Shown in pieces: positions 24,264 through 31,237 of a DNA stretch of 36,172 nucleotides (the stretch's first letter is position 1; each line of letters opens with the position of its first letter). The notes under the pieces are model-generated. The model made no database searches. It was not told the origin of the DNA and was given only the letters and a program-made list of their open reading frames with translations. Source of the DNA: Lachnospiraceae bacterium UBA4260. Its GTDB lineage: Bacteria; Bacillota; Clostridia; Lachnospirales; Lachnospiraceae. The stretch spans positions 1 through 36,172 of the forward strand of contig DGWK01000039.1 in assembly GCA_002395235.1 (NCBI GenBank), in the 5' to 3' direction. Position numbers and translations under genes: made by a program.

Positions 24264-24377
24264 CTTTACCATGGTAGATAATGAAAGCAAAGGGTAAAGA
24301 TTACGTCTTATCTGATGTAAGAGACTTTACTGATGTACGCGCGAGCAGCTTATGAATTAAATCTTTTACCTGGGAGG
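24264..24377 (+). promoter_or_regulatory. Possible alternative hairpins before the radical SAM pair
   Basis: GGTAAAG (24293-24299) is complementary to CTTTACC upstream (24264-24270) and, as part of GGGTAAAGATT (24292-24302), nearly complementary to AATCTTTTACC (about 24359-24370), which abuts the ribosome binding site TGGGAGG. The two pairings exclude each other. A direct repeat CTGATGTA occurs twice in between. This could control translation, but no conserved motif is recognised. Confidence 0.3.
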
Positions 24378-24382
24378 AAGTT

Positions 24383-24886
24383 ATGATTGGAAAAGAAAAG
24401 TGCAGAATCCTCAAAGAGATCCGCCAAAAAATAGCCGACGAGAACGACATCGCTTATGTGACGCGTGAATGCACATACCAGGGTGAATGCAGAGGCACAT
24501 GTCCCAAATGCGAGAGCGAACTTAAGTATCTGGAAAAGCAGCTTGCTGCCCGTGCAGCAGCCGGAAAACGCATTGCGATCGCCGCACTCTGCGCGGGAAT
24601 GACTTTCAGTATGGGCGGATGCGCGGCTATTCCGAATAACAAGGGAAAAGAAGACGTTGAAGATCTTGCCGGTGCAGTTGAACCGACGCCTGAACCGGAT
24701 TATACCGAAGTGCTGGATGGAGAAGTGGGACCCGATTATTACTATAATGAGGCGGGAGATAATACAGAGAACGCCGCAGCAGATGAGACGACTGAAGCGG
24801 CAAAGGAGATTGAAGAGGACGCTGCATCGGACGGCACAGAAGAGGATACCGCAGAGTCCGCTGATGTGGAGGAAGAAGCCAAATGA
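24383..24886 (+). CDS. Cys-motif membrane protein with acidic tail
   Basis: A 167-aa protein. The N-terminal cytosolic domain (1-57) has Cys7 and the cluster Cys30, 36, 40, 43 (C-X5-C-X3-C-X2-C, around GECRGTCPKCESEL), which could bind a metal or Fe-S cluster. A single hydrophobic stretch (62-82, ending SMGGCAA) resembles a membrane segment or internal lipobox. The rest (85-167) is acidic and rich in Ala, Glu and Asp, with a tyrosine cluster (about 119-121). I recognise no named family, though the motif seems familiar from Lachnospiraceae. It overlaps the radical SAM gene by 4 nt, implying a linked role: scaffold, electron carrier or modification substrate. GGAGGAAG lies 5 nt upstream. Confidence 0.75.
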   Translation: MIGKEKCRILKEIRQKIADENDIAYVTRECTYQGECRGTCPKCESELKYLEKQLAARAAAGKRIAIAALCAGMTFSMGGCAAIPNNKGKEDVEDLAGAVEPTPEPDYTEVLDGEVGPDYYYNEAGDNTENAAADETTEAAKEIEEDAASDGTEEDTAESADVEEEAK

Positions 24887-25500
24887 GCATAGTTACCTTT
24901 CCTCTTTTGGCCTTGATCAGGCACCGCATGGAGACTGACGGAGAAGGTGTCACCACTTTGGCGGTTGGTGCCGGATGCCCTCTGCATTGCAAGTGGTGCA
25001 TCAACAAAAAGCTTCTTCAGGAAGGCAATCCGCAGAATGCGACTGCCGAGGAACTGATCGAACGCGTCAAGGTGGATAATCTGTATTTTCTTGCATCCGG
25101 CGGCGGTATTACTTTCGGAGGCGGGGAACCGCTCCTCTACGCGGATTTTATAAGTGAGTTCCGGAAACTGTGTCCGCCGCAATGGAAGATCACACTGGAG
25201 ACAAGTCTCTTTATTCCCAGGAATTATCTTGCGGCAGTGACAGACGCGGTGGATCTGTTTATTGTTGACTGCAAAGACATGAATGAGGACACATACAGGT
25301 CATATACAGGAGAAGATGTTTCTGTGATGAAAGAGAACCTGGAGTTCCTTCTGCAGCGGATCGGTCCTGACCGGATCATTGTCAGAGTGCCGCTGATCCC
25401 GGAATATAACTCCGCGCAGGCACAGGAGAGCAGCGCCGGGGAACTCCGAGACATGGGTGTCAAGAGGCTGAACCTTTTCGAATACGTAATCAGATCTTAA
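24883..25500 (+). CDS. Radical SAM protein, activase-like
   Basis: A 205-aa radical SAM enzyme. The cluster motif CX3CX2C is at Cys32, 36, 39 (CPLHCKWC), and GGGEP (79-83) is the SAM-binding motif. The pattern and length resemble glycyl-radical-enzyme activases, but no glycyl radical enzyme is nearby. It has no C-terminal SPASM domain. It starts inside the last codons of the upstream Cys-motif gene (ATGA overlap), so the two proteins are made together. The likely substrate is unknown; the upstream protein is a candidate. Confidence 0.88.
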   Translation: MSIVTFPLLALIRHRMETDGEGVTTLAVGAGCPLHCKWCINKKLLQEGNPQNATAEELIERVKVDNLYFLASGGGITFGGGEPLLYADFISEFRKLCPPQWKITLETSLFIPRNYLAAVTDAVDLFIVDCKDMNEDTYRSYTGEDVSVMKENLEFLLQRIGPDRIIVRVPLIPEYNSAQAQESSAGELRDMGVKRLNLFEYVIRS

Positions 25501-25501
25501 T

Positions 25502-25532
25502 TTGACATAATGCAGGATTTGTAAAAGATAAT
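25502..25532 (+). promoter_or_regulatory. Possible promoter of the ATP-grasp gene
   Basis: TTGACA (25502-25507) and GATAAT (25527-25532) are spaced by 19 nt, longer than ideal. It would place the following 16-bp hairpin in the mRNA leader. Confidence 0.45.
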
Positions 25533-25547
25533 TTCCAAGGTATACAA

Positions 25548-25594
25548 ATTCATCTGTATTTTGCTAATATAACAGTGACAAAATACAGATGAAT
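25548..25594. repeat. Perfect 16-bp dyad touching the ribosome binding site
   Basis: Arms at 25548-25563 (ATTCATCTGTATTTTG) and 25579-25594 (CAAAATACAGATGAAT) are perfect reverse complements around a 15-nt loop. The ribosome binding site GGAGG begins at the very next base (25595). It could be a repressor operator or a hairpin that limits ribosome access. Confidence 0.85.
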
Positions 25595-25605
25595 GGAGGT
25601 TCTAC

Positions 25606-26949
25606 ATGCGACTGCAGGATCAGGTATACGAAGTTTATAAAAATAACATTAACGCAAACATGGAGGAAAACCGCAAAGGCGCCCTTCTGATGAAAGAAGC
25701 GCTGGAGAAGTCCCCTCTCAATCACAACGGAGTGATGGAGAAGACTTTGCAGATCCCCAAGGTATTTGATGAGAAGACGGTGGAGCAGTTCGAGGCCATC
25801 ACGGAGACTACGATCCGGATCTTCGACAAGGTGATCGAGGAGTACAGAAATAACCCGGAATATCGGGGGCTCTTTCCTTTTTCTAAGGAGCTGGAGGAGC
25901 TGATCCTTCTGCCGCCCGCCTATGACGGAAATCTCGCGATCGCCCGCCTGGATCTCTTCTACGATAAGGACAGCGGCGACTTCCGCTTCTGCGAGATCAA
26001 CACGGACGGAACAGCGGCTATGTACAGGGATCTGGAGATGCGCAAGGCGCTGGGCTTTATTCCCGCGCACAAGGCAGTGGAAGAGGCCTTTGAACTGGAA
26101 CCGTTTGAACTGTTTGACTCCTGGGTACAGACGTTCCTCTCCCTGTACGGTACTTATGGGAAGAAGAAGGAGAATCCTTTTGTCGTCATGGCGGATTTTC
26201 TGGAGAACGCCACAATCAAGGAGTTCGAGGAATTTGAGCGCAGCTTTAAGAAGGCGGGAATCGACTGTGAGATCTGCGATATCAGAACGCTCAAATATAC
26301 CGACGGCGCTCTGTATACGGCGCAGGGAAAGAAGATCGACGCCATTTACCGAAGAGCTGTCACGGCGGATATCATGGCCCACTTTGAAGAAGTAGAGGAT
26401 TTTGTGAACGCCGTCCGCGATGACGCTGTCTTTATTGCCGGCGCCTTCGTGACGCAGATCATTCACAACAAGTGGATCTTCCATGTCCTTCGCCATGACA
26501 TGACGAAAGCCATACTGACGAAGGAGGAATTTGACTTCGTAGAGAAGCATATTCCGCTCACGTTGGAGCTGACGCCCGAGTATATCTCACTCGAGGAAGT
26601 GCGCAGCACCAAGGACAGGTGGATCATCAAGCCCATGGACGCCTATGCCTCTAAGGGGATTTACGCGGCCGGCAAAGATTACTCGCAGGAGGACTGGGAC
26701 AAACTGACCGGCGACCTCTACGGGACAGGTTATCTGTGTCAGGAATACTGCAGACAGTATATGACGGACAACATCGATTTTGCCTGGGGAGACGGAGAGT
26801 GGCATCCTTACATCAACATGCCGGGGCTCTACGTCTACAACAGAAAGTTCGCCGGCGTGCTGATGCGCATGGCCTGCGAAGAGAATATTATCGTGGCCCA
26901 CGACAACGAGAGGACGGTTCCCGTATTCGTTGTCAAGGGAAAAAAGTAA
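25606..26949 (+). CDS. Glutathionylspermidine-synthase-like ATP-grasp protein
   Basis: A 447-aa protein with ATP-grasp features of the glutathionylspermidine synthase/preATP-grasp family: FCEINTDGTAAM (about 127-138), KWIFHVLRHD (about 290-299) and WIIKPMDAYASKGIYAAG (about 342-359, nucleotide-binding loop). It should form an amide bond using ATP; in related proteins the product is glutathionylspermidine or an unknown peptide-like compound. No glutathione genes are nearby, so the substrate is uncertain. The ATG at 25606 has GGAGG 6 nt upstream, immediately after a perfect dyad. A terminator follows. Confidence 0.85.
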   Translation: MRLQDQVYEVYKNNINANMEENRKGALLMKEALEKSPLNHNGVMEKTLQIPKVFDEKTVEQFEAITETTIRIFDKVIEEYRNNPEYRGLFPFSKELEELILLPPAYDGNLAIARLDLFYDKDSGDFRFCEINTDGTAAMYRDLEMRKALGFIPAHKAVEEAFELEPFELFDSWVQTFLSLYGTYGKKKENPFVVMADFLENATIKEFEEFERSFKKAGIDCEICDIRTLKYTDGALYTAQGKKIDAIYRRAVTADIMAHFEEVEDFVNAVRDDAVFIAGAFVTQIIHNKWIFHVLRHDMTKAILTKEEFDFVEKHIPLTLELTPEYISLEEVRSTKDRWIIKPMDAYASKGIYAAGKDYSQEDWDKLTGDLYGTGYLCQEYCRQYMTDNIDFAWGDGEWHPYINMPGLYVYNRKFAGVLMRMACEENIIVAHDNERTVPVFVVKGKK

Positions 26950-26989
26950 TCGGAATTAAGTAAAAGCTAAATCAAGTAAAAAGCTAAGA

Positions 26990-27026
26990 AGACCCGCAAG
27001 TCCTTTCACAGACTTGCGGGTCTTTG
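26990..27026 (+). terminator. Intrinsic terminator after the ATP-grasp gene
   Basis: AGACCCGCAAGTC (26990-27002) pairs perfectly with GACTTGCGGGTCT (27011-27023), with an 8-nt loop and a short T tail (TCTTTG). Confidence 0.85.
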
Positions 27027-27076
27027 CGGTATATCACAGCTAAATTTTGCCTGTATAAAGGGAATTTCAGCAATAG

Positions 27077-27105
27077 TTGAGACATTGCCGTTTTGGTGTT
27101 ATAAT
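27077..27105 (+). promoter_or_regulatory. Promoter of the M18 aminopeptidase gene
   Basis: TTGAGA (27077-27082) and TATAAT (27100-27105) are spaced by 17 nt. Transcription would begin near 27112, about 40 nt before the start codon. Confidence 0.8.
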
Positions 27106-27152
27106 CGCTTTTGTCTACAACATGAAAAAAATTGAATAAGGGAGGAAAAGAG

Positions 27153-28472
27153 ATGAATTTTAATCATGTTAATGAGGAACTCTTTTCATTTCTTGATCAT
27201 AGTCCCAACGCCTTTTATGCCGTCCGAAATATGTGCGGCATCCTGGAGCAGGCCGGCATGACACGTCTGTATGAGGGCGCGCCGTGGAAGCTTGAGGCGG
27301 GCAAAGGGTACTATGTCACCAGAAATGACTCCGCGGTCATCGCTTTCCGTATTCCCAGAGCGGACTATACGGGATTTCAGATGATGGCAAGTCACTGCGA
27401 TTCTCCGGTCTTCAAGATCAAGGCGAATGCGGAGATCACGGCGGACAAGCAGTATGTGAAGCTCAACGTCGAGAAATACGGCGGCATGCTGTGCGCCCCC
27501 TGGCTCGACCGGCCGCTCTCCGTCGCGGGAAGAGTGATCGTAAGGACGCAGGAGGGGATTGAGACCAGACTTGTGAATGTCGACCGCGATCTCATGATCA
27601 TCCCCAACCTGGCGATTCATATGAACCGGCAGGTCAATGACGGCTACAAGTTCAACGCGCAGGTGGACATGCTGCCCCTTTTCTGTGAAAAGGGAGAGGA
27701 GACGGATGCTTTCCGCAGGCTCATCGCCTCGGAGGCGGGCGTCAGCGTAGAGGACATCATCGATGCGGACCTGTTCCTCTACAACCGCATGCCTGCTGTG
27801 ACCCTGGGGCTGAATAACGAGTTCGTCGCCAGTGGACGTCTGGATGATCTGCAGTGCGCCTTTGCTTCGCTGAAGGGATTTATCGCTGCAACGCCCAAAG
27901 ATTCCGTGGCAGTACACTGCGTATTTGACAATGAAGAAGTAGGCTCCGGCACAAAGCAGGGAGCGGCGGGTACGTTCCTGAGCGACACGCTTCATCGCAT
28001 CAACCGTGCGATGAGAAGAACGGAGGACGAGTATCTGATGAGCATCGCGTCCAGCTTCCTTGTGTCTGCGGATAACGCGCACGCCGTGCATCCCAACCAT
28101 ACGGACAAGACGGATCCGACCAACCGCCCTTATCTCAATAAGGGAATCGTCATCAAGTACAGCGCCAACCAGAAGTACACGACGGACGCGGTATCCGGAG
28201 CTATCATGCGCGAGATCTGCAGAAAGGCCGGGGTGCCTTTCCAGACTTTTGTCAATCGGTCCGACATGCTCGGCGGATCGACGCTGGGCAATATCTCACA
28301 GAGCCAGGTGGCCCTCAACACGGTGGACATCGGGCTTGCGCAGCTGGCGATGCATTCTCCTTATGAGACGGCAGGAGCAAAAGATACAGCCTATCTCATT
28401 GAGGCGGCAAAAGTTTTATTCTCATCCTCGATCGAGGAGGCAGGAAACGGTAACTACAAACTGAAATTATAA
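27153..28472 (+). CDS. M18 family aminopeptidase
   Basis: A 439-aa zinc aminopeptidase of the M18 (aspartyl aminopeptidase) family, which removes N-terminal acidic or hydrophobic residues from peptides in the cytosol. Metal and catalytic motifs are SHCDSP (80-85; His81), FDNEEVGSGTKQG (258-270; Asp259, Glu261, Glu262), SADNAHAVHPNH (about 305-316; Asp307) and MHSPYE near the end. Length matches the family. The ATG at 27153 has GGGAGG 8 nt upstream; a TTG at 27132 is rejected. It is followed after 45 bp by an amino acid permease gene, suggesting joint use of peptides and amino acids. Confidence 0.95.
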   Translation: MNFNHVNEELFSFLDHSPNAFYAVRNMCGILEQAGMTRLYEGAPWKLEAGKGYYVTRNDSAVIAFRIPRADYTGFQMMASHCDSPVFKIKANAEITADKQYVKLNVEKYGGMLCAPWLDRPLSVAGRVIVRTQEGIETRLVNVDRDLMIIPNLAIHMNRQVNDGYKFNAQVDMLPLFCEKGEETDAFRRLIASEAGVSVEDIIDADLFLYNRMPAVTLGLNNEFVASGRLDDLQCAFASLKGFIAATPKDSVAVHCVFDNEEVGSGTKQGAAGTFLSDTLHRINRAMRRTEDEYLMSIASSFLVSADNAHAVHPNHTDKTDPTNRPYLNKGIVIKYSANQKYTTDAVSGAIMREICRKAGVPFQTFVNRSDMLGGSTLGNISQSQVALNTVDIGLAQLAMHSPYETAGAKDTAYLIEAAKVLFSSSIEEAGNGNYKLKL

Positions 28473-28517
28473 AGCAAAGACGGAATAACTTTACTTGAAC
28501 TAAGGAGCTTTAAGAAA

Positions 28518-29933
28518 ATGGAAACAAAGTATATTAAGTGGTCAACGCTCGCATTTATGGCGTTTTCCACAGTGTGGGGATTTGGTAATGTTCTAAACGG
28601 TTTTGTATATTTTAACGGAATACAGGTCATCTTCAGCTGGATCCTGATGTTCGCTCTCTATTTTGTCCCTTATGCGCTCATGGTAGGTGAGCTCGGATCG
28701 GCCTTCAAGGAGTCGGGCGGCGGCGTCAGTTCCTGGATCCTCAAGACGACGGGGCCGAAACTGGCTTACTATGCGGGCTGGACCTACTGGGCCTGCCACA
28801 TCACTTATATCGCCAGTAAGTCTTCGGGCGGCCTCAAGGCGCTGAGCTGGGCGGTTTTCAGAAATGCGGAGACCTATGATACATTCCCGACCATCGGCGT
28901 CCAGCTGGTCACTTTCGCGGTGCTGCTGATCTTCTGCTGGGTTGCCAGCCGCGGTCTCAACCCGCTCAAGCAGCTCGCTACGATCGCCGGAACCAGCATG
29001 TTCGTGATGTCCATTCTCTACATCATCATGATCTTCGCGGCGCGCGCGATCAATCCCGGCGCCGATTATGTTTCCCTGGACCTGAGTCTGAAGAACCTGA
29101 TCCCGGAGTTCAATGTCAAGTACTTTACATCCCTGTCCATTCTTGTATTTGCGGTGGGCGGATGCGAGAAGATCTCTCCCTATGTTAACAAGGTGAAAGA
29201 TCCCAGCAAGGGATTCCCCAGAGCTATGATCACGCTGGCCATCATGGTCGTTGTGTGCGCGATCCTGGGAACCATCGCCATGGGAATGATGTTCGATCCC
29301 GCTGTGATCAACGCATCGGAAGAGAGCTTCAACTCCTATGTATCCAACGGCTCTTACTGGGCTTTCCAGAAACTCGGACAGTACTACGGCATCGGCGATA
29401 CGCTGCTGGTCATTTACGCGATCTGCAACGCGGTCGGTCAGCTCTCCACACTTGTTATCAGTATTGACGCGCCTCTTCGTATGCTTCTGGACAATGAAGA
29501 AGCACAGAGATTCATTCCTTCGGCGCTTCTGAAAAAGAACGACGTGGGTGCCTATGTAAACGGCATCAAGATGGTCGCGATCCTTTCCGGTTCCATCATC
29601 CTGATCCAGTCCTTCGTTCCCGGCGCGGCAGCGGTACTTAAGCAGCTCACCAAGCTCAATTCCGTCTGCATGCCCATGCGTTACCTGTGGGTGTTCACGG
29701 CCTATATCGCGCTGCGCAAGGCCGGCAATAAGTTCAATCCGGAATACAGGTTTGTAAAGAATGACACGCTGGCGCTCATAGCGGGCGGCTGGTGCTTCTT
29801 CGTCACAGCGGCATGCTGCCTGCTGGGCGTCTATGATACGGACCTCTTTACTATGTGCCTTAACATCATCACTCCTTGCGTGCTGACGGCGCTCGGAATT
29901 ATTCTTCCCATCATTAAGAAGCGGGAGCAGTAA
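28518..29933 (+). CDS. APC family amino acid permease
   Basis: A 471-aa membrane transporter with about 12 hydrophobic segments. The first segment STLAFMAFSTVWGFGNVLNG and the glycine-rich second helix (GELGSAFKESGGGVSSWI) are typical of the amino acid-polyamine-organocation family, and the pattern is closest to the YjeM/glutamate:GABA antiporter-like subgroup. The substrate is not certain. It has AAGGAG about 10 nt upstream and follows the aminopeptidase gene, so the two are probably co-transcribed. The REPIN-like palindrome begins 4 bp after its stop and may act as a terminator. Confidence 0.93.
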   Translation: METKYIKWSTLAFMAFSTVWGFGNVLNGFVYFNGIQVIFSWILMFALYFVPYALMVGELGSAFKESGGGVSSWILKTTGPKLAYYAGWTYWACHITYIASKSSGGLKALSWAVFRNAETYDTFPTIGVQLVTFAVLLIFCWVASRGLNPLKQLATIAGTSMFVMSILYIIMIFAARAINPGADYVSLDLSLKNLIPEFNVKYFTSLSILVFAVGGCEKISPYVNKVKDPSKGFPRAMITLAIMVVVCAILGTIAMGMMFDPAVINASEESFNSYVSNGSYWAFQKLGQYYGIGDTLLVIYAICNAVGQLSTLVISIDAPLRMLLDNEEAQRFIPSALLKKNDVGAYVNGIKMVAILSGSIILIQSFVPGAAAVLKQLTKLNSVCMPMRYLWVFTAYIALRKAGNKFNPEYRFVKNDTLALIAGGWCFFVTAACCLLGVYDTDLFTMCLNIITPCVLTALGIILPIIKKREQ

Positions 29934-29936
29934 TAC

Positions 29937-30027
29937 AGACTTGAGATGTGACAAAGGGGACGTATCAGCTGACACATTTGGAACAAAATGTGTCAGCTGA
30001 TACGTCCCCTTGTCACATCTCAAGTCT
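29937..30027. repeat. REPIN-like palindrome, copy 2
   Basis: Arms of about 42 nt (from 29937 and up to 30027) are complementary except for one extra A, around a short loop. The core GGGGACGTATC...GATACGTCCCC is shared with the copy at 15134-15188. It fills the gap between the convergent permease and the minus-strand fragment and could terminate both. Confidence 0.88.
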
Positions 30028-30031
30028 TATA

Positions 30032-30724
30032 TTATTTCTCTACGTGTGTCTCCAGCGTCTCCGTGAGGAATGTTCTCTGGTAGATATCTGTCAGCATACC
30101 GCCGAACTGCAAATCGCACTCGCCGAAAGGCCCGTCTTTTACGGACACCGAACTGTCTCTGAGAACCCTTACTTTCTTGCCATAGGTGTCTGTCTTCACA
30201 AGTTTTCCCTCATCGTCGTAAAAATCAAAGAGGAACTGCAGGGTGTCGCCCGCCTGCAGCGGATACAGGCCTTTGGCCATAAAGGAGAGAGGATCATTGA
30301 CATACTCATATCCCAGGATGTAGGCCTCCATAGGCTGGTCGGAAGCCTCCTTGACAGGGTCGCACTCGATGAAAAGCTCGATCTCTGTCTTTCCGTTCAG
30401 GAGAGCTCTGGTCCTGCCGGAGAAGACGGTTCCCTCCTCAGTTTCTCTTGCCTGATGCGCGTTGTAGCAGATGAGCTCGCCGCCAATGTGGGGCCAGGAG
30501 TTTTCCAGGGCGACCATGGGATTGCCTTTTTGGTCGATCGATCCGATGTGATCGCTTCCCAGATACATGCGGCCTTCTCCGGTCCGCATATAGACGCCAA
30601 CCTGGCAGTCGATGACCGTCTTCCAGACTTTATCGGGCAGTTCAATCTGATAACCGGCGCCGGTATCCTTCAGAGGAATGTCGATGAAGGCGTCCGCCGT
30701 GTCATAATTTTCAAATCCCTTCAT
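30032..30724 (-). pseudogene. Clostripain-like C-terminal fragment
   Basis: A 230-codon open frame that resembles the C-terminal beta-rich part of clostripain-family cysteine peptidases: WKTVIDCQVGVYMRTGEG, a YLGSD segment, NSWPHIGGELICYNA and an AYILGYEYV stretch before LSFMAKGLYPLQAGD. The catalytic His-Cys domain is absent, and there is no signal peptide. The ATG at 30724 has no ribosome binding site, only AT-rich DNA, and the tandem repeat array lies just upstream. It is probably the 3' part of a gene that lost its front. The family match is from memory and is tentative. Confidence 0.55.
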
Positions 30725-30764
30725 CTATTATATAATGATAAACTTTAAAATGACACTTATCGTG

Positions 30765-31165
30765 TGTCGGCAAGTTCAGCCTGAATCCGGCGGGGGACAC
30801 CGACGAATAGGAAGTTTTTCTCATATCGTCGGGGTGTGTTTAGTTTGTTCAGGTCAAGTTCAGCCAGGGGATACCGACGAATAGGAAGTTTTTCTTATAT
30901 CGTAGGGGCGTGCCAGGCAAGTTCAGCCTAGTAGACACCGACGAATAGGAAGTTTTTCTCATATCGTAGGGCTGTGCCAGGCAAGTTCAGCCTAGTAGAC
31001 ACCAACGAATAGGAAATTTTTCTCATATCGTAGGGCTGTGCCGGTAAGTTCAGTCTGGTAGACACCGACGAATAACAAGTTTTTATCATATCGTCTGGTT
31101 GCACATAGCAAGTCTCGGTTTGGGATAACCGACAAAAAACAATATTCTTTAATCTCGTAGGGGTG
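30765..31165. repeat. 64-bp tandem repeat array, six copies
   Basis: The motif CCGACGAATAGG or its variants recurs at 30801, 30875, 30939, 31003, 31066 and 31130, so the period is 63-64 bp, with the first unit longer (74). Each unit has one dyad (CCGACGA...TCGTCGG type, best in unit 1, decayed in later units) and a second small hairpin around CAAGTTCAG. The middle copies are nearly identical; the outer ones diverge. The period is not a multiple of three, so it is not a protein repeat. It fills the gap between the clostripain-like fragment and the phosphoesterase gene, where I see no other gene. Confidence 0.9.
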
Positions 31166-31237
31166 TCCATGGTAGAACAGGCTAATGATGTAGTATTATA
31201 AAAGAGCTTTCAATAAAAACATGACAGAGGTAGAAAA

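Noticed and set aside
28593..30023. 476-codon antisense frame opposite the APC permease
   Set aside because: The plus strand encodes a clear 12-segment transporter with a good ribosome binding site; the antisense product is charged and has no recognisable motif.
29948..30748. Plus-strand frame of 266 codons opposite the clostripain-like fragment
   Set aside because: The minus-strand translation looks like a real domain, and the plus-strand frame begins inside the REPIN-like palindrome.
30765..31165. CRISPR array
   Set aside because: The whole 64-bp unit is conserved, with no unique spacers, and no cas genes are nearby.
30928..31170. Minus-strand 80-aa reading frame with a repeated STRLNLP motif
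   Set aside because: It results from the 64-bp DNA repeats, whose period is not a multiple of three; different units fall in different frames.
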